DNA of 64,000 nt. Origin: Cellulophaga sp. F20128 (lineage in GTDB: Bacteria > Bacteroidota > Bacteroidia > Flavobacteriales > Flavobacteriaceae). Position 1 is the stretch's first letter. Each line of letters opens with the position of its first letter. The stretch is from the NCBI RefSeq assembly GCF_023015805.1, contig NZ_JALKBA010000003.1, forward strand, positions 62,001 to 126,000, in the 5' to 3' direction. The notes beneath the pieces are model-generated. The model did not search any database, was not told the DNA's origin, and was given only the letters and a program-made list of their open reading frames with translations. Position numbers and translations under genes: made by a program. Below are positions 38,343 to 47,429 of this stretch, piece after piece.

Positions 38343-40706
38343 CTATCCTTTGGTTATGGTTTCATCTAAATTTAAAATAGTGTGCGCCGTTAAGGCCAAG
38401 GCTGCTAAATCTTCAACGGCCATTGTTTTATCTAACTTTGTTGCGCCAATAGATAAGTAATCGGCAGCATTTACTTCTTCATTCTTTATTTTACTTAGCA
38501 TATTGGAATAATAGCCGTTAAGGGCTTCTAATTCTTCAGCGTCTGGTAGCCGGGAAGTGGCCGACTTAAAGATAGATTTTATTTGATTAGTTACATCTCC
38601 GCTACTGATCATTGCGTTACTAGCAAGAACCCTAGATGCCTCTACGAGTTGCGGATCGTTTAACAAAACCAAGGCTTGTAAAGGGGTATTTGTTTCTTGT
38701 CTTATCACAGAGCATAAATCTCTTGATGAAGCATCAAAAGTCATCATGCTTGGGGGTGGCACGGTTCTTTTCCAAAAAGTATACAAGCTTTTTCTGTACA
38801 AATCTTTTCCTTCACTTGGTATATAAGAAGCTGTACTCCCGCCGCCGCCGCCTGTAGTCTCTTTCCACAAGCCTTCAGGTTGATAAGGTTTTACACTTGG
38901 GCCACCAATTTCTTTGTTTAGTAGGCCACTGATAGCTAGTGCTTGATCACGTATCATTTCTGCAGATAAACGTATTCTAGGAGCACGAGCCAGTAATTTG
39001 TTCGTAGGGTCTTTCTCCAATGCCTCCTTCGTTATTATAGTCTGTTGTTGGTAGGTTGCAGATAGTGCTATATATTTTAGTATTTTTTTTGTATCCCAAC
39101 CCTCATCTCGTAGTTTAATAGCAAGGAAATCTAACAATTCGGGATGGGTAGGTAAAGCTCCTTGGTTTCCAAAATCAAAGGAGGAGGCAACCAAGCCAGT
39201 GCCAAACATACGTTGCCAAAACCGATTTACGGCTACTCTGGCGGTAAGTGGATTATCCGGATTAAATAACCATTTTGCTAATCCCAATCTATTTTTTGGA
39301 TAGGCTTCAGGAAAGGCTAAAATTGCTGTTGGTGTATTTGGAAATACTTCGGTAGTAGGTTGGTCATATGCACCTCGATCTAGTACATAGGTTTGTCTGG
39401 GTTTTTCCATTTCCTGCATAACCATAACGGGCAAGTTTTTCCGTGAAGATTTCTGAAGTTGTACAAAACTAAGTACATCTTCTTTTTCTTTTTCTGTGAT
39501 GTTGATAAACGGTTTGGGAATGGTATTTCTTCCGCCAGGTACTAAACCTTGTTCATCTATATTATTAAAAAAGCTATAAAATGAGAAGTGCTCTTCTTGA
39601 CTTATAGGATCGTATTTGTGGTCATGGCAACGAGCACATTCTAGAGTTAATCCTAAAAAAGCAGTGCCAAAGGTCTGAGTGCGATCTTCTACATATTCTA
39701 CTCTGTATTCCTCAGGTATTACTCCGCCTTCATAGGTGATTTTATGATTTCTATTAAAACCAGTAGCCAAAATTTGTTCTAAGGATGCATTGGGTAGTAA
39801 GTCGCCAGCCAATTGATCTGTAACAAATTTATCATAGGGCATGTTTTTGTTAAAGGCGTGTATAACCCAATCTCTCCATGGCCACATAATTCTTTCAAAA
39901 TCATCTTGATAGCCGTGGGTGTCTGCATATCGTGCAATATCCATCCATTCAGATGCCATATTTTCGGCATAATCTTGAGAGTCTAGAAGTTTGTCTATTA
40001 CTTTTTCATAGGCATTTTCTGAAGTATCGGCTAAAAAATCATCAATATCCGAAGGAGAAGGGGGTAAACCTGTTAAATCAAAAGTGACCCGTCGGATTAG
40101 TTTTTCCTTTGGTGCGGTTGCTGAGGGAGATAAGTTATTTTCTTTTATTTTTTTAAGGATAAAAGCATCAATTTCGTTATTTCCCCAGTTTTCATTGTTA
40201 TCAGGAATAGCTTGTTTTTGTGGAGGTGTAAATGCCCAATGTGTTTTGTATTCTGCCCCTTGTTCTATCCACTTTTTTAAGATTTCCTTTTCGTAATTCG
40301 TTAAATCTAAATTAGATTCAGGAGGTGGCATCACAACATTGGCATCCGTAGAAAAAATACGATTAACAAGTTCACTTTTTTCTACATTTCCTGGGACAAT
40401 AGCATAGTGATCTTTTTCTTTGCCTAAAAGCTTGTAGGCATCTTCTGGGGTTACCATTGAAAAATCACCTTCAATCGCATTTTTGTCGGGACCATGGCAT
40501 TTAAAACAGCGATCAGATATAATTGGTTTTACATGAAACGTAAAGTCTATTTTATCTGGAATTTTTGCCATATCCTTTGTAGACATAGCAATTTCTGAAT
40601 AGTTTGCTTCATTTTTACAACTAAAAGCGCCAATCACAATGAGCAGTATTAGAGTAATTTTTTTGATGAAACGTATGCTTAAAATCTGCCATTCTATTTT
40701 TTTCAT
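38343..40706 (-). CDS. PSCyt1-DUF1549-DUF1553 (PSD1) cytochrome lipoprotein
   Basis: A 787-residue lipoprotein (Cys30, IGAFSC). Order: PSCyt1 heme domain (CFKCH, 67-71, with VMPPP later), DUF1549 (about 176-385, FDLTGLPPSPSDIDDFL) holding a second heme-type motif CARCH (357-361) before DHKYDPIS, and DUF1553 (about 490-780, NRFWQRMFGTGLV, RDQALAISGLLN, QTNTPLQALVLLNDPQLVEA). The family is abundant in Planctomycetes and scattered in Bacteroidota; its reaction is unknown. The ATG at 40706 was chosen because a signal peptide starts just after it; a frame to 40823 adds unlikely sequence. First gene of the left operon. Confidence 0.85.
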   Translation of the reverse strand: MKKIEWQILSIRFIKKITLILLIVIGAFSCKNEANYSEIAMSTKDMAKIPDKIDFTFHVKPIISDRCFKCHGPDKNAIEGDFSMVTPEDAYKLLGKEKDHYAIVPGNVEKSELVNRIFSTDANVVMPPPESNLDLTNYEKEILKKWIEQGAEYKTHWAFTPPQKQAIPDNNENWGNNEIDAFILKKIKENNLSPSATAPKEKLIRRVTFDLTGLPPSPSDIDDFLADTSENAYEKVIDKLLDSQDYAENMASEWMDIARYADTHGYQDDFERIMWPWRDWVIHAFNKNMPYDKFVTDQLAGDLLPNASLEQILATGFNRNHKITYEGGVIPEEYRVEYVEDRTQTFGTAFLGLTLECARCHDHKYDPISQEEHFSFYSFFNNIDEQGLVPGGRNTIPKPFINITEKEKEDVLSFVQLQKSSRKNLPVMVMQEMEKPRQTYVLDRGAYDQPTTEVFPNTPTAILAFPEAYPKNRLGLAKWLFNPDNPLTARVAVNRFWQRMFGTGLVASSFDFGNQGALPTHPELLDFLAIKLRDEGWDTKKILKYIALSATYQQQTIITKEALEKDPTNKLLARAPRIRLSAEMIRDQALAISGLLNKEIGGPSVKPYQPEGLWKETTGGGGGSTASYIPSEGKDLYRKSLYTFWKRTVPPPSMMTFDASSRDLCSVIRQETNTPLQALVLLNDPQLVEASRVLASNAMISSGDVTNQIKSIFKSATSRLPDAEELEALNGYYSNMLSKIKNEEVNAADYLSIGATKLDKTMAVEDLAALALTAHTILNLDETITKG

Positions 40707-40779
40707 AGCACTTGAAATAAAAAAGGTGTTAGAAACGAGTATTAAATATGACCTATATTTTATAGGCAAGCAATAATTA

Positions 40780-40791
40780 TCGACCAATAAC
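40780..40791 (-). promoter_or_regulatory. Shared 12-base motif upstream of the PSD1 operon
   Basis: GTTATTGGTCGA on the minus strand, 73-85 bases before the PSD1 start codon. It matches GTTRTTRGTCKA found at three other sites in the locus. It sits just after a short repeat (TATTGGTTATTGG). Candidate binding site of the adjacent LytTR regulator; inference only. Confidence 0.4.
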
Positions 40792-40860
40792 CAATAGCCG
40801 TAGTTTAAATATATAAAAAACAACCATGGATGTTTTACATTAAGAATCTATCGGTGAAGT

Positions 40861-41565
40861 TCAAGATTCTCCGAGCAAGGTCTGTTTCACATCATTTAAA
40901 TAACTTCTGCCAATGGTGTATCGAATTCCTCCAATTTCTAAGCTATTCCCTTCTATTGCAGTAACCTTGGCAATAGATACAGTATACGACCTGTGTATTC
41001 TTGAAAACTTATCACTTGGTAATTCATCAGTGAAACTACTCAATGTTCGGTGAATAATATATTTTTCTGAGGTAGTTTTTATGCGGATGTAATCTTTTAA
41101 GCTTTCAATGACCAAAATATCATCCAAAAATATTTTCTGTAATTTCTTTTTGTCAATTTTTATAAAAATACTTGGATTTTCGGTTGTAGATAGATTGGAG
41201 CTGTTTTGTTTTAATTCAATAATGCGCTGAACTGCCTGTAAAAATCTTGGGAAAGGAATGGGTTTTACCAAATAGTCTATGGCTTGTAGTTCATAACTTG
41301 TTAGCGCATATTCTTCATGGGCCGTGGTCATAACAACCATTGGTTTTATTTGTAAATTTTTCAAAAAATCCAAACCGTCCAAAATAGGCATATTAATATC
41401 TAAAAAGATAATGTCAATTTTGTTGTTTTGAACGTAGGTAGCCGCTGCTACCGCATTAGAAAATGTTTCGATTAAATCTAATTCCTTTATTTGAGAAACA
41501 TAATTTTTTAATACATTAATCGCAAGTGGTTCATCATCAATAATTATGGTTCTTAATTTGGTCAT
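40861..41565 (-). CDS. LytTR-family response regulator
   Basis: A 234-residue two-component regulator. The receiver domain has the acidic pocket Asp10-Asp11, the phosphate-accepting Asp56 (IIFLDINMP), Thr in VMTTAHEE, and Lys in YLVKPIPFP. The C-terminal LytTR DNA-binding domain covers about 135-232 (FIKIDKKKLQKIFLDDILVIES, FSRIHRSYTVSI, IGRSYLNDV). The start overlaps the kinase stop by 4 bases. It lies between the two arms and is the only regulator visible, so it is the natural candidate controller of both. Confidence 0.9.
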   Translation of the reverse strand: MTKLRTIIIDDEPLAINVLKNYVSQIKELDLIETFSNAVAAATYVQNNKIDIIFLDINMPILDGLDFLKNLQIKPMVVMTTAHEEYALTSYELQAIDYLVKPIPFPRFLQAVQRIIELKQNSSNLSTTENPSIFIKIDKKKLQKIFLDDILVIESLKDYIRIKTTSEKYIIHRTLSSFTDELPSDKFSRIHRSYTVSIAKVTAIEGNSLEIGGIRYTIGRSYLNDVKQTLLGES

Positions 41566-42680
41566 ACTCTAAGTTTTAGAATTACATTAAACATGTTTTC
41601 TTTTTCAAAAATGGTTAGGTTGAAGTCTTCTTTCTTATACCCTAATTCTAGGCGTTTTTTTACATTGCTAAGACCAATACCGCCGCTTGTGGTTGGAAGT
41701 GTTTTTACGGGGGATTTATTCGGAATGGTATTGGAAACTTTAAAATGAAGAAAATCTCCACTTACTTTTATATCTATATTAATAGTCATATCTCCAATGT
41801 TTTTACTGGCCCCATGTTTAAAACAATTTTCAATTAGGGGAATTAGGAGCATGGGTGAAATGGTTTTATTTTCCAAATCTCCAGAAATGGAAATGTTTAT
41901 ATCTAAAGAATCATCAAAACGGAGTCGTTCTAGGTCTAGATAGTTATGAATACAGTCTATTTCGCTTTTTAAATCCTGTTTGTTCTTTTTGGTGGCATAG
42001 AGTAAATAGCGCATTAACTCAGAGAGTTTTAAGATAACTTCTGGTGCTTTGTTCGATTTTTCTAAAGTTAAGGAGTAAATATTGTTCAAGGTGTTAAAAA
42101 AGAAATGCGGGGATATTTGTGAGCGTAAAAACCGCAGTTCAGTACTCAGTTGTCTTTTTTCTAATTCGTGTAATTTACTGTGTTCTTTGAGCCAGTCTAT
42201 GGTAAGTTTTATGGCAGCGACAAAAGATGAAACATATAATTCGCCTACCATTGTAGTTATTGCATAGTTAAGTGTTAATCCTTGTAATTCCTCTGGCCCT
42301 TCTGGCCATACATCTGGACCAATTAAAATATAGGTTGCAAAGTATTTTACCAATAACATAACAAACAAAGTGAGTACTACAAAAAAAGCATACCTATAGT
42401 ATTTTTTTTGAAATACAAATTTGGGCATGAGGTAGTACACATTAAAATACGCGATAGACATGTGAATGGGGAAGCCAATTAAGTTCATTTTTAAAGACAG
42501 GGCATAGTCTTGGTGAATGTTGCTATATCGTAGCATATTGAATATAAAATAGATAAGCCAAAAAATGATATGATGCTTATAATTTACATCAAAACTTTTT
42601 GAAGAATTACCCTTGATAAAAGATCCAATATTGTTATTTGTACTCATTGCTATAAATTCGTTATTTCTTGTCTGTTTCAT
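41562..42680 (-). CDS. LytS/YehU-type sensor histidine kinase
   Basis: A 372-residue membrane kinase. Four membrane helices lie in residues ~37-158, then a coiled segment and the His_kinase domain with the phosphorylated His192 in FLRSQISPHFFFNTLNNI, and an HATPase-like end (PMLLIPLIENCFKHG, GGIGLSNVKKRLEL). No periplasmic sensor of HTCS type is present. A second ATG 11 codons in is possible. It is divergent from the CBM9-like gene. Confidence 0.9.
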   Translation of the reverse strand: MKQTRNNEFIAMSTNNNIGSFIKGNSSKSFDVNYKHHIIFWLIYFIFNMLRYSNIHQDYALSLKMNLIGFPIHMSIAYFNVYYLMPKFVFQKKYYRYAFFVVLTLFVMLLVKYFATYILIGPDVWPEGPEELQGLTLNYAITTMVGELYVSSFVAAIKLTIDWLKEHSKLHELEKRQLSTELRFLRSQISPHFFFNTLNNIYSLTLEKSNKAPEVILKLSELMRYLLYATKKNKQDLKSEIDCIHNYLDLERLRFDDSLDINISISGDLENKTISPMLLIPLIENCFKHGASKNIGDMTINIDIKVSGDFLHFKVSNTIPNKSPVKTLPTTSGGIGLSNVKKRLELGYKKEDFNLTIFEKENMFNVILKLRV

Positions 42681-42704
42681 TTAATCGTTTAGCATAAACC
42701 AACC

Positions 42705-42728
42705 GTTATTGGTCTAAATTTATTTTTG
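42705..42728 (+). promoter_or_regulatory. Shared 12-base motif plus -7 box in the kinase/CBM9 divergent spacer
   Basis: GTTATTGGTCTA at 42705-42716 matches GTTRTTRGTCKA. Four bases later comes TATTTTTG (42721-42728), a perfect TAnnTTTG, with no proper -33 TTG. This is what an activator-dependent promoter of the right operon could look like, with a leader of about 160 bases. The motif is also only 25 bases from the kinase start codon, so autoregulation is possible. Confidence 0.45.
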
Positions 42729-42896
42729 GTATAGATAAAAAATGAAATATTTATACTATAAAATGCAACACCCTAAGAAATAACACAAGTCTGTATAGAA
42801 TGGTACAGAAAAGAACCTTCGAAAATTAAAAAAAAAAAATCAAATAGTAATTAGAATTCGGTAAGTATATCTAATTATTACTTTTAGTATAAGAAT

Positions 42897-43973
42897 ATGA
42901 ATAAAAATAACCACTTAAATCAAAAAATTAATAACCTACTTCTTTGTGTTTTATGTTTCAGTAGTTTTTCTTTGTTTTCACAAGAAATTCCAAAGCAATA
43001 TATTGCACATTATGTAGAAGATAGTTTAAGAATAGATGGTAAGGATGATGATAAATCTTGGAATGGCGTTCAGTGGACAGATTATTTTATAGATATTGAA
43101 GGAGAGAAAATACCCAAGTACAAGACACAGGTAAAAATGGTTTGGGATGCCAAGTATTTGTATTTTTTCGCCAAGCTAAAAGAGCCACATGTTTGGGGAG
43201 ATATTACCAAGCGTGATGCTGTAATATTTCATAATAACGATTTTGAAATCTTTGTTGACCCTACGGGAGATACTCATAATTATTTAGAATTTGAGATAAA
43301 TGCCTTAAATACGGTGTGGGATTTATTGCTGACTAAGCCATACGGGCAAGGCGGTGTTGTTGTGAATAATTGGGATATTAAAGGGTTAAAAACTGCAGTT
43401 GACGTAAAAGGCACCTTGAATAATAGCGCTGATATTGATACCTATTGGACCATTGAAATTGCTATTCCATGGACAGCTTTACTAGAAACAAGTAATGTAA
43501 GAAGAATACCTGCAAATAAATTTTGGCGTGTTAATTTTTCAAGAGTCCATTGGGATCATACCATAGAAAATGGCGAATATCAGAAAAAGAAGGACGATCA
43601 AGGTAAGAAGCTACCAGAGTACAATTGGGTGTGGTCCCCGCAAGGAGTAATTAGTATGCATAAACCTAATAAGTGGGGATATGTTTATTTTTCCGATAAG
43701 AAAGTTGATGATGGTTTTGAGTGGGAAATTCCCAAAGATGAGTATATTAAGTGGTATTTGTATGATTTGTATTACAGTACTCGACATCAAATAAGTAAAA
43801 GTTCTACGAGTAGTATGGTATTAGAATCAAAAGAAGTTTTAGGTAAATTAATTGTGCCAAAAGTTGAGAAACATAGATCGGGTTGGAATATTTGGGCCAT
43901 AAGTCCATTTACAAACAAAACATTAATAATTAAGGAAGATGGAAAATTTAGTAGTAATGAAGAAAAAAAGTAA
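42897..43973 (+). CDS. CBM9-like (DOMON-fold) carbohydrate-binding protein
   Basis: A 358-residue secreted protein, signal peptide ending near FSQ-E (residue 29). The body resembles the carbohydrate-binding family 9-like domain: DSLRIDGKDDDKSWNGVQWTDYF, VKMVWDAKYLYFFAKLKEPHVWGDITKRDAVIFHNNDFEIFVDPTGD and YWTIEIAIPWTAL. Such proteins bind sugars, sometimes heme, at the surface. The stop overlaps the next gene by 17 bases. It starts the plus-strand operon. Confidence 0.85.
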   Translation: MNKNNHLNQKINNLLLCVLCFSSFSLFSQEIPKQYIAHYVEDSLRIDGKDDDKSWNGVQWTDYFIDIEGEKIPKYKTQVKMVWDAKYLYFFAKLKEPHVWGDITKRDAVIFHNNDFEIFVDPTGDTHNYLEFEINALNTVWDLLLTKPYGQGGVVVNNWDIKGLKTAVDVKGTLNNSADIDTYWTIEIAIPWTALLETSNVRRIPANKFWRVNFSRVHWDHTIENGEYQKKKDDQGKKLPEYNWVWSPQGVISMHKPNKWGYVYFSDKKVDDGFEWEIPKDEYIKWYLYDLYYSTRHQISKSSTSSMVLESKEVLGKLIVPKVEKHRSGWNIWAISPFTNKTLIIKEDGKFSSNEEKK

Positions 43974-45078
43974 GCTATTTATTTGTAGTATTTTAATAGG
44001 ATTTACAATGGTTTCTTGTGATTTTAAGGAATCTACTAAAGAAGAAAATTTAGTTGAAGACATTGTAAAAGATGAATTTCAATTTTGGACCTGGACTAGT
44101 GCTAATGCTAAAAAGTCAGATGAAGCTTACCAACAAGAATTTGCAAAATACAAGGCCAATGGTATTAATGATGTCCTAATTAATACGGGTACAGATGCGG
44201 AACTTTTAGCACGTATAACACCAATAGCAAAGAAAGAAGGTTTAGAAGTTCATGCATGGATGTTTACAATTAATAGACCTGGTGATAAAATTGCCAATGA
44301 ACATCCAGAGTGGTTTGCTGTTAGTCGTGATGGAAAATCTTGTTATGATGAGCCTCCATATGTAGGATACTACAAATGGTTGTGTCCAACACGGGCAGAA
44401 TCAAAGGCCCATATTTTAAGTTTGGTAGAAGGTTTGGCTAAGGTAGAAGGGGTTGCAAGTGTGCATTTAGATTATATTAGATATTCTGATATCTATTTAC
44501 CTATAGGATTATTGCCTAAATATAATTTGAAACAAGAAACTGAATTGCCAGAATTTGATTTCTGTTATTGTGATGTTTGTTTGGAAACCTTCGAAAAAGA
44601 ACATCATAAAAATCCAAAAGATTTCGAAAACCCAGCTATTGATATGGAGTGGAAGAATTTTCGATTAAATAAGGTAAAGGATATTGTAGATGCTGCCTAT
44701 GAAATAGCACACAAAAATAATAAAATTTTAACAGCCGCTGTATTTCCATATCCAGAAATGGCAGACCATATGGTGCGTCAACGTTGGGATAAATGGAATA
44801 TTGATAAAGTATTACCCATGATATATCACGGTTTTTATAATGAAGAAATTGATTGGATAGGATATGCAACCGGTCAGGGTGTTAAAGATTTAAAAAACAC
44901 AAATACAGAATTGCATACTGGTATTTACATCCCAGGGATGTCTGCAGAAGAATTGGAAGAGGCAATTGTATTAGCTAAAGAAAATGGGGCTAAGGGTGTT
45001 TCTTTCTTTGACGGGGGAGCACTTAAAGAGGAGCACTTAGCTGTGATTAAAAAGCTTAAAAATAAACTAACTTTATAA
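43957..45078 (+). CDS. GHL10-type putative glycoside hydrolase lipoprotein
   Basis: A 373-residue lipoprotein (lipobox TMVSC, Cys21) with a TIM-barrel-like body. Motifs seen: FQFWTWTSANAKK, EGLEVHAWMFTINRPGD, ASVHLDYIRYSDIYLP (an Asp on the strand end), LTAAVFPYP, VLPMIYHGFYN and KGVSFFDGGAL; they resemble the family 10-like (GHL10/DUF187) hydrolases. A CxxC pair (CYCDVC) near residue 205 may bind metal or form a disulfide. The ATG at 43957 is preferred because it starts the signal peptide; an in-frame ATG at 43939 is inside the previous gene. The gap to GH20 is 1 base. Exact activity unknown. Confidence 0.75.
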   Translation: MKKKSKLFICSILIGFTMVSCDFKESTKEENLVEDIVKDEFQFWTWTSANAKKSDEAYQQEFAKYKANGINDVLINTGTDAELLARITPIAKKEGLEVHAWMFTINRPGDKIANEHPEWFAVSRDGKSCYDEPPYVGYYKWLCPTRAESKAHILSLVEGLAKVEGVASVHLDYIRYSDIYLPIGLLPKYNLKQETELPEFDFCYCDVCLETFEKEHHKNPKDFENPAIDMEWKNFRLNKVKDIVDAAYEIAHKNNKILTAAVFPYPEMADHMVRQRWDKWNIDKVLPMIYHGFYNEEIDWIGYATGQGVKDLKNTNTELHTGIYIPGMSAEELEEAIVLAKENGAKGVSFFDGGALKEEHLAVIKKLKNKLTL

Positions 45079-45079
45079 G

Positions 45080-47404
45080 ATGAAGAATTTCATAAATTTA
45101 ATAGTACTTGTTGCCCTAGTTCTGTTGGCTAGTTGCGATCAGAAAACAAAGAAAATTTTTACGGAAGCAGATCTTTCTGTTATTCCAAAGCCAGTTGCTA
45201 TGAAACTTACGGATGGTACTTTTCAATTTACGGGCAAAACAAAATTGGTAGCACATTCAGATCAACAGCAAACAGCTCAGTCTTTTTCTGAGGATTTCGC
45301 TAAAGTTTCTGGTTTTACAATGGAAGTGTCGGATAAATTGCCGGCAAAAAATTTCCTGCAATTTGTTGTAGATGATACGCTTGAGGACGAAGGGTATACC
45401 CTTGTGGTAAAGGGGTCTGAAATTATTATTTCAGCAAAGGGAAGAAACGGTTTTGTTTACGCTTTGGAAACTATTAAACAATTATTGCCCGCTACTTTTG
45501 AAGGCAGTGTTCTAGTTGAAGATGAAGAGTGGGTCATACCCAACGTTGAGGTTTCGGATGCCCCTCGTTTTAAGTGGCGTGGTTTAATGTTAGATGTATC
45601 CCGTCATTTTTTTGATACAGCATACATAAAACGTACTATAGATCGTATGGCGATGCTTAAGATGAATACGTTACATTGGCATTTGGTTGATGATCAAGGA
45701 TGGCGTATTGAAATTAAAAAATATCCAAAACTTACAGAGGTAGGTGGGTTTAGAGTAGATCAAGAGGATAAAAGCTGGAATACAAGGCCTAATGCAGCCC
45801 TTGGTACGGAAGCTACCTATGGTGGGTTTTACACTCAGGAAGAAATAAAGGAGGTTGTAGCCTATGCTACAGCAAGAGGAATTACAGTAGTTCCTGAAAT
45901 AGAAATGCCAGCGCATGTAAGTAGTGCAGTTGCTGCCTATCCCATACTTTCATGCCTTGAAAATGAAATTATGGTGCCTTCAGGAGGTGTATGGCCAATT
46001 ACAGATATTTATTGCCCAGGCAAGGAAACTACCTTTACTTTTTTAGAAGATGTTCTAACAGAAGTTATGGCATTGTTTCCGTCAAAATATATCCACGTAG
46101 GTGGTGATGAGGCAACCAAAACCAATTGGAAAACTTGTGATCACTGTCAGGCGCGAATACAGTCAGAAAACCTGGAAAGTGTAGAGGAATTGCAGAGTTA
46201 TTTTATAAAAAGAATGGAACGTTTTATAAGTTCCAACGACCGAATTTTAATAGGCTGGGATGAGATCTTGGAAGGAGGCTTAGCTCCGGGGGCAACAGTA
46301 ATGAGTTGGCGTGGTGTAAAAGGTGGCTTGGAGGCTTCTGCCGAAGGCCATGATGTGGTGATGACACCTGGGTCTCATTGTTATTTTGATCATTATCAAG
46401 GCGATCAAGATCAAGAGCCTTTGGCTTGGGGTGGGTATTTGCCTTTAAGTAAAGTGTATCAATTTGATCCGGTCGTTGAAGGTATGACGCCTGCACAAGA
46501 AAAACACGTTTTAGGCGGACAAGCAAATCTGTGGGCAGAATACATACCAACCACACAACAGTCTGAATATATGATTTTTCCAAGGTTAGCAGCCATGTCT
46601 GAAGCTGTTTGGAGTCCCAAAGAAAGTAAAGATTGGACCGATTTTTCAAAGCGGGTTAAAGGTTTGTTTAAACGGTATGATGTTATGGGTATCAATTATG
46701 CTAAAAGTGCCTATCAAATTACAGCAAACACAGAAATCGATTTGGCAAAAGGAAGTTTACTGGTTACCTTAAAAAATGAGTTTCCTGGTTCTGATATACG
46801 GTATTCTTTGGATGGTAGCGATCTAGATACAACTTCTATAAAATATACAGCGCCTTTTCAAATTTCTTCATCTACCAGCATTAAAGCAGCTATGTTCGAG
46901 GATAATAAGCTGTTGGGGCCTGTTTTAGCAAAGTACATTAATTATCATAAGGCAGCTGGTAAAAAAGTAAGCTATAAGGAACAGTATCACAAAAGTTACC
47001 AAGGAGCAAAAGAAGTAGGTATGGTCAACGTTCTGCGAGGGTCTAAACACTTTCATGACGGACAATGGCAAGCTTGGTTAGGGAATAATATGGAGGTAGT
47101 TATAGATATGGAAAATGATACAGAAATATCTAAAATTTCCGTAGGTGCAATGGAAGCGCAAGGCTCTGGAATATATTTCCCAACCAAAGTTGAGGCATTT
47201 GTTTCTAAAGATGGTAAGAAGTATACGAGTGTAGGGGCAATTACTAGAGCCTACGTATCAAATGGCGATACAGAACTTAAGGATTTTGAAATTTCTTTTG
47301 AGGCAAGCCAAAACCGTTATGTTAAAGTAATAGCAACTAATTTGGGAAGTGCACCAAATGGAGGAGGATCATGGCTGTTTGTGGATGAGATTGTAGTAGA
47401 ATAG
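45080..47404 (+). CDS. GH20 beta-N-acetylhexosaminidase lipoprotein
   Basis: A 774-residue lipoprotein (Cys19, LLASC). Order: the GH20b-type N-terminal domain (about 30-150), the catalytic barrel with LHWHLVDDQGWRIEIKKYP and the catalytic Asp343-Glu344 in HVGGDEATKTNW, a chitobiase-C-like module (about 550-620, IRYSLDGSDLDTTSIKYTAPF) and a discoidin-like module ending WLFVDEIVVE. The enzyme removes terminal GlcNAc or GalNAc by substrate-assisted catalysis. Its two C-terminal modules match those of the left arm. Confidence 0.93.
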   Translation: MKNFINLIVLVALVLLASCDQKTKKIFTEADLSVIPKPVAMKLTDGTFQFTGKTKLVAHSDQQQTAQSFSEDFAKVSGFTMEVSDKLPAKNFLQFVVDDTLEDEGYTLVVKGSEIIISAKGRNGFVYALETIKQLLPATFEGSVLVEDEEWVIPNVEVSDAPRFKWRGLMLDVSRHFFDTAYIKRTIDRMAMLKMNTLHWHLVDDQGWRIEIKKYPKLTEVGGFRVDQEDKSWNTRPNAALGTEATYGGFYTQEEIKEVVAYATARGITVVPEIEMPAHVSSAVAAYPILSCLENEIMVPSGGVWPITDIYCPGKETTFTFLEDVLTEVMALFPSKYIHVGGDEATKTNWKTCDHCQARIQSENLESVEELQSYFIKRMERFISSNDRILIGWDEILEGGLAPGATVMSWRGVKGGLEASAEGHDVVMTPGSHCYFDHYQGDQDQEPLAWGGYLPLSKVYQFDPVVEGMTPAQEKHVLGGQANLWAEYIPTTQQSEYMIFPRLAAMSEAVWSPKESKDWTDFSKRVKGLFKRYDVMGINYAKSAYQITANTEIDLAKGSLLVTLKNEFPGSDIRYSLDGSDLDTTSIKYTAPFQISSSTSIKAAMFEDNKLLGPVLAKYINYHKAAGKKVSYKEQYHKSYQGAKEVGMVNVLRGSKHFHDGQWQAWLGNNMEVVIDMENDTEISKISVGAMEAQGSGIYFPTKVEAFVSKDGKKYTSVGAITRAYVSNGDTELKDFEISFEASQNRYVKVIATNLGSAPNGGGSWLFVDEIVVE

Positions 47405-47429
47405 AAGAACATTATAAAAATGTACAGTT

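Noticed and set aside
40707-40823. N-terminal extension of the PSD1 protein
   Set aside because: It would put about 40 extra residues before a normal lipoprotein signal and covers the likely promoter and the shared motif.
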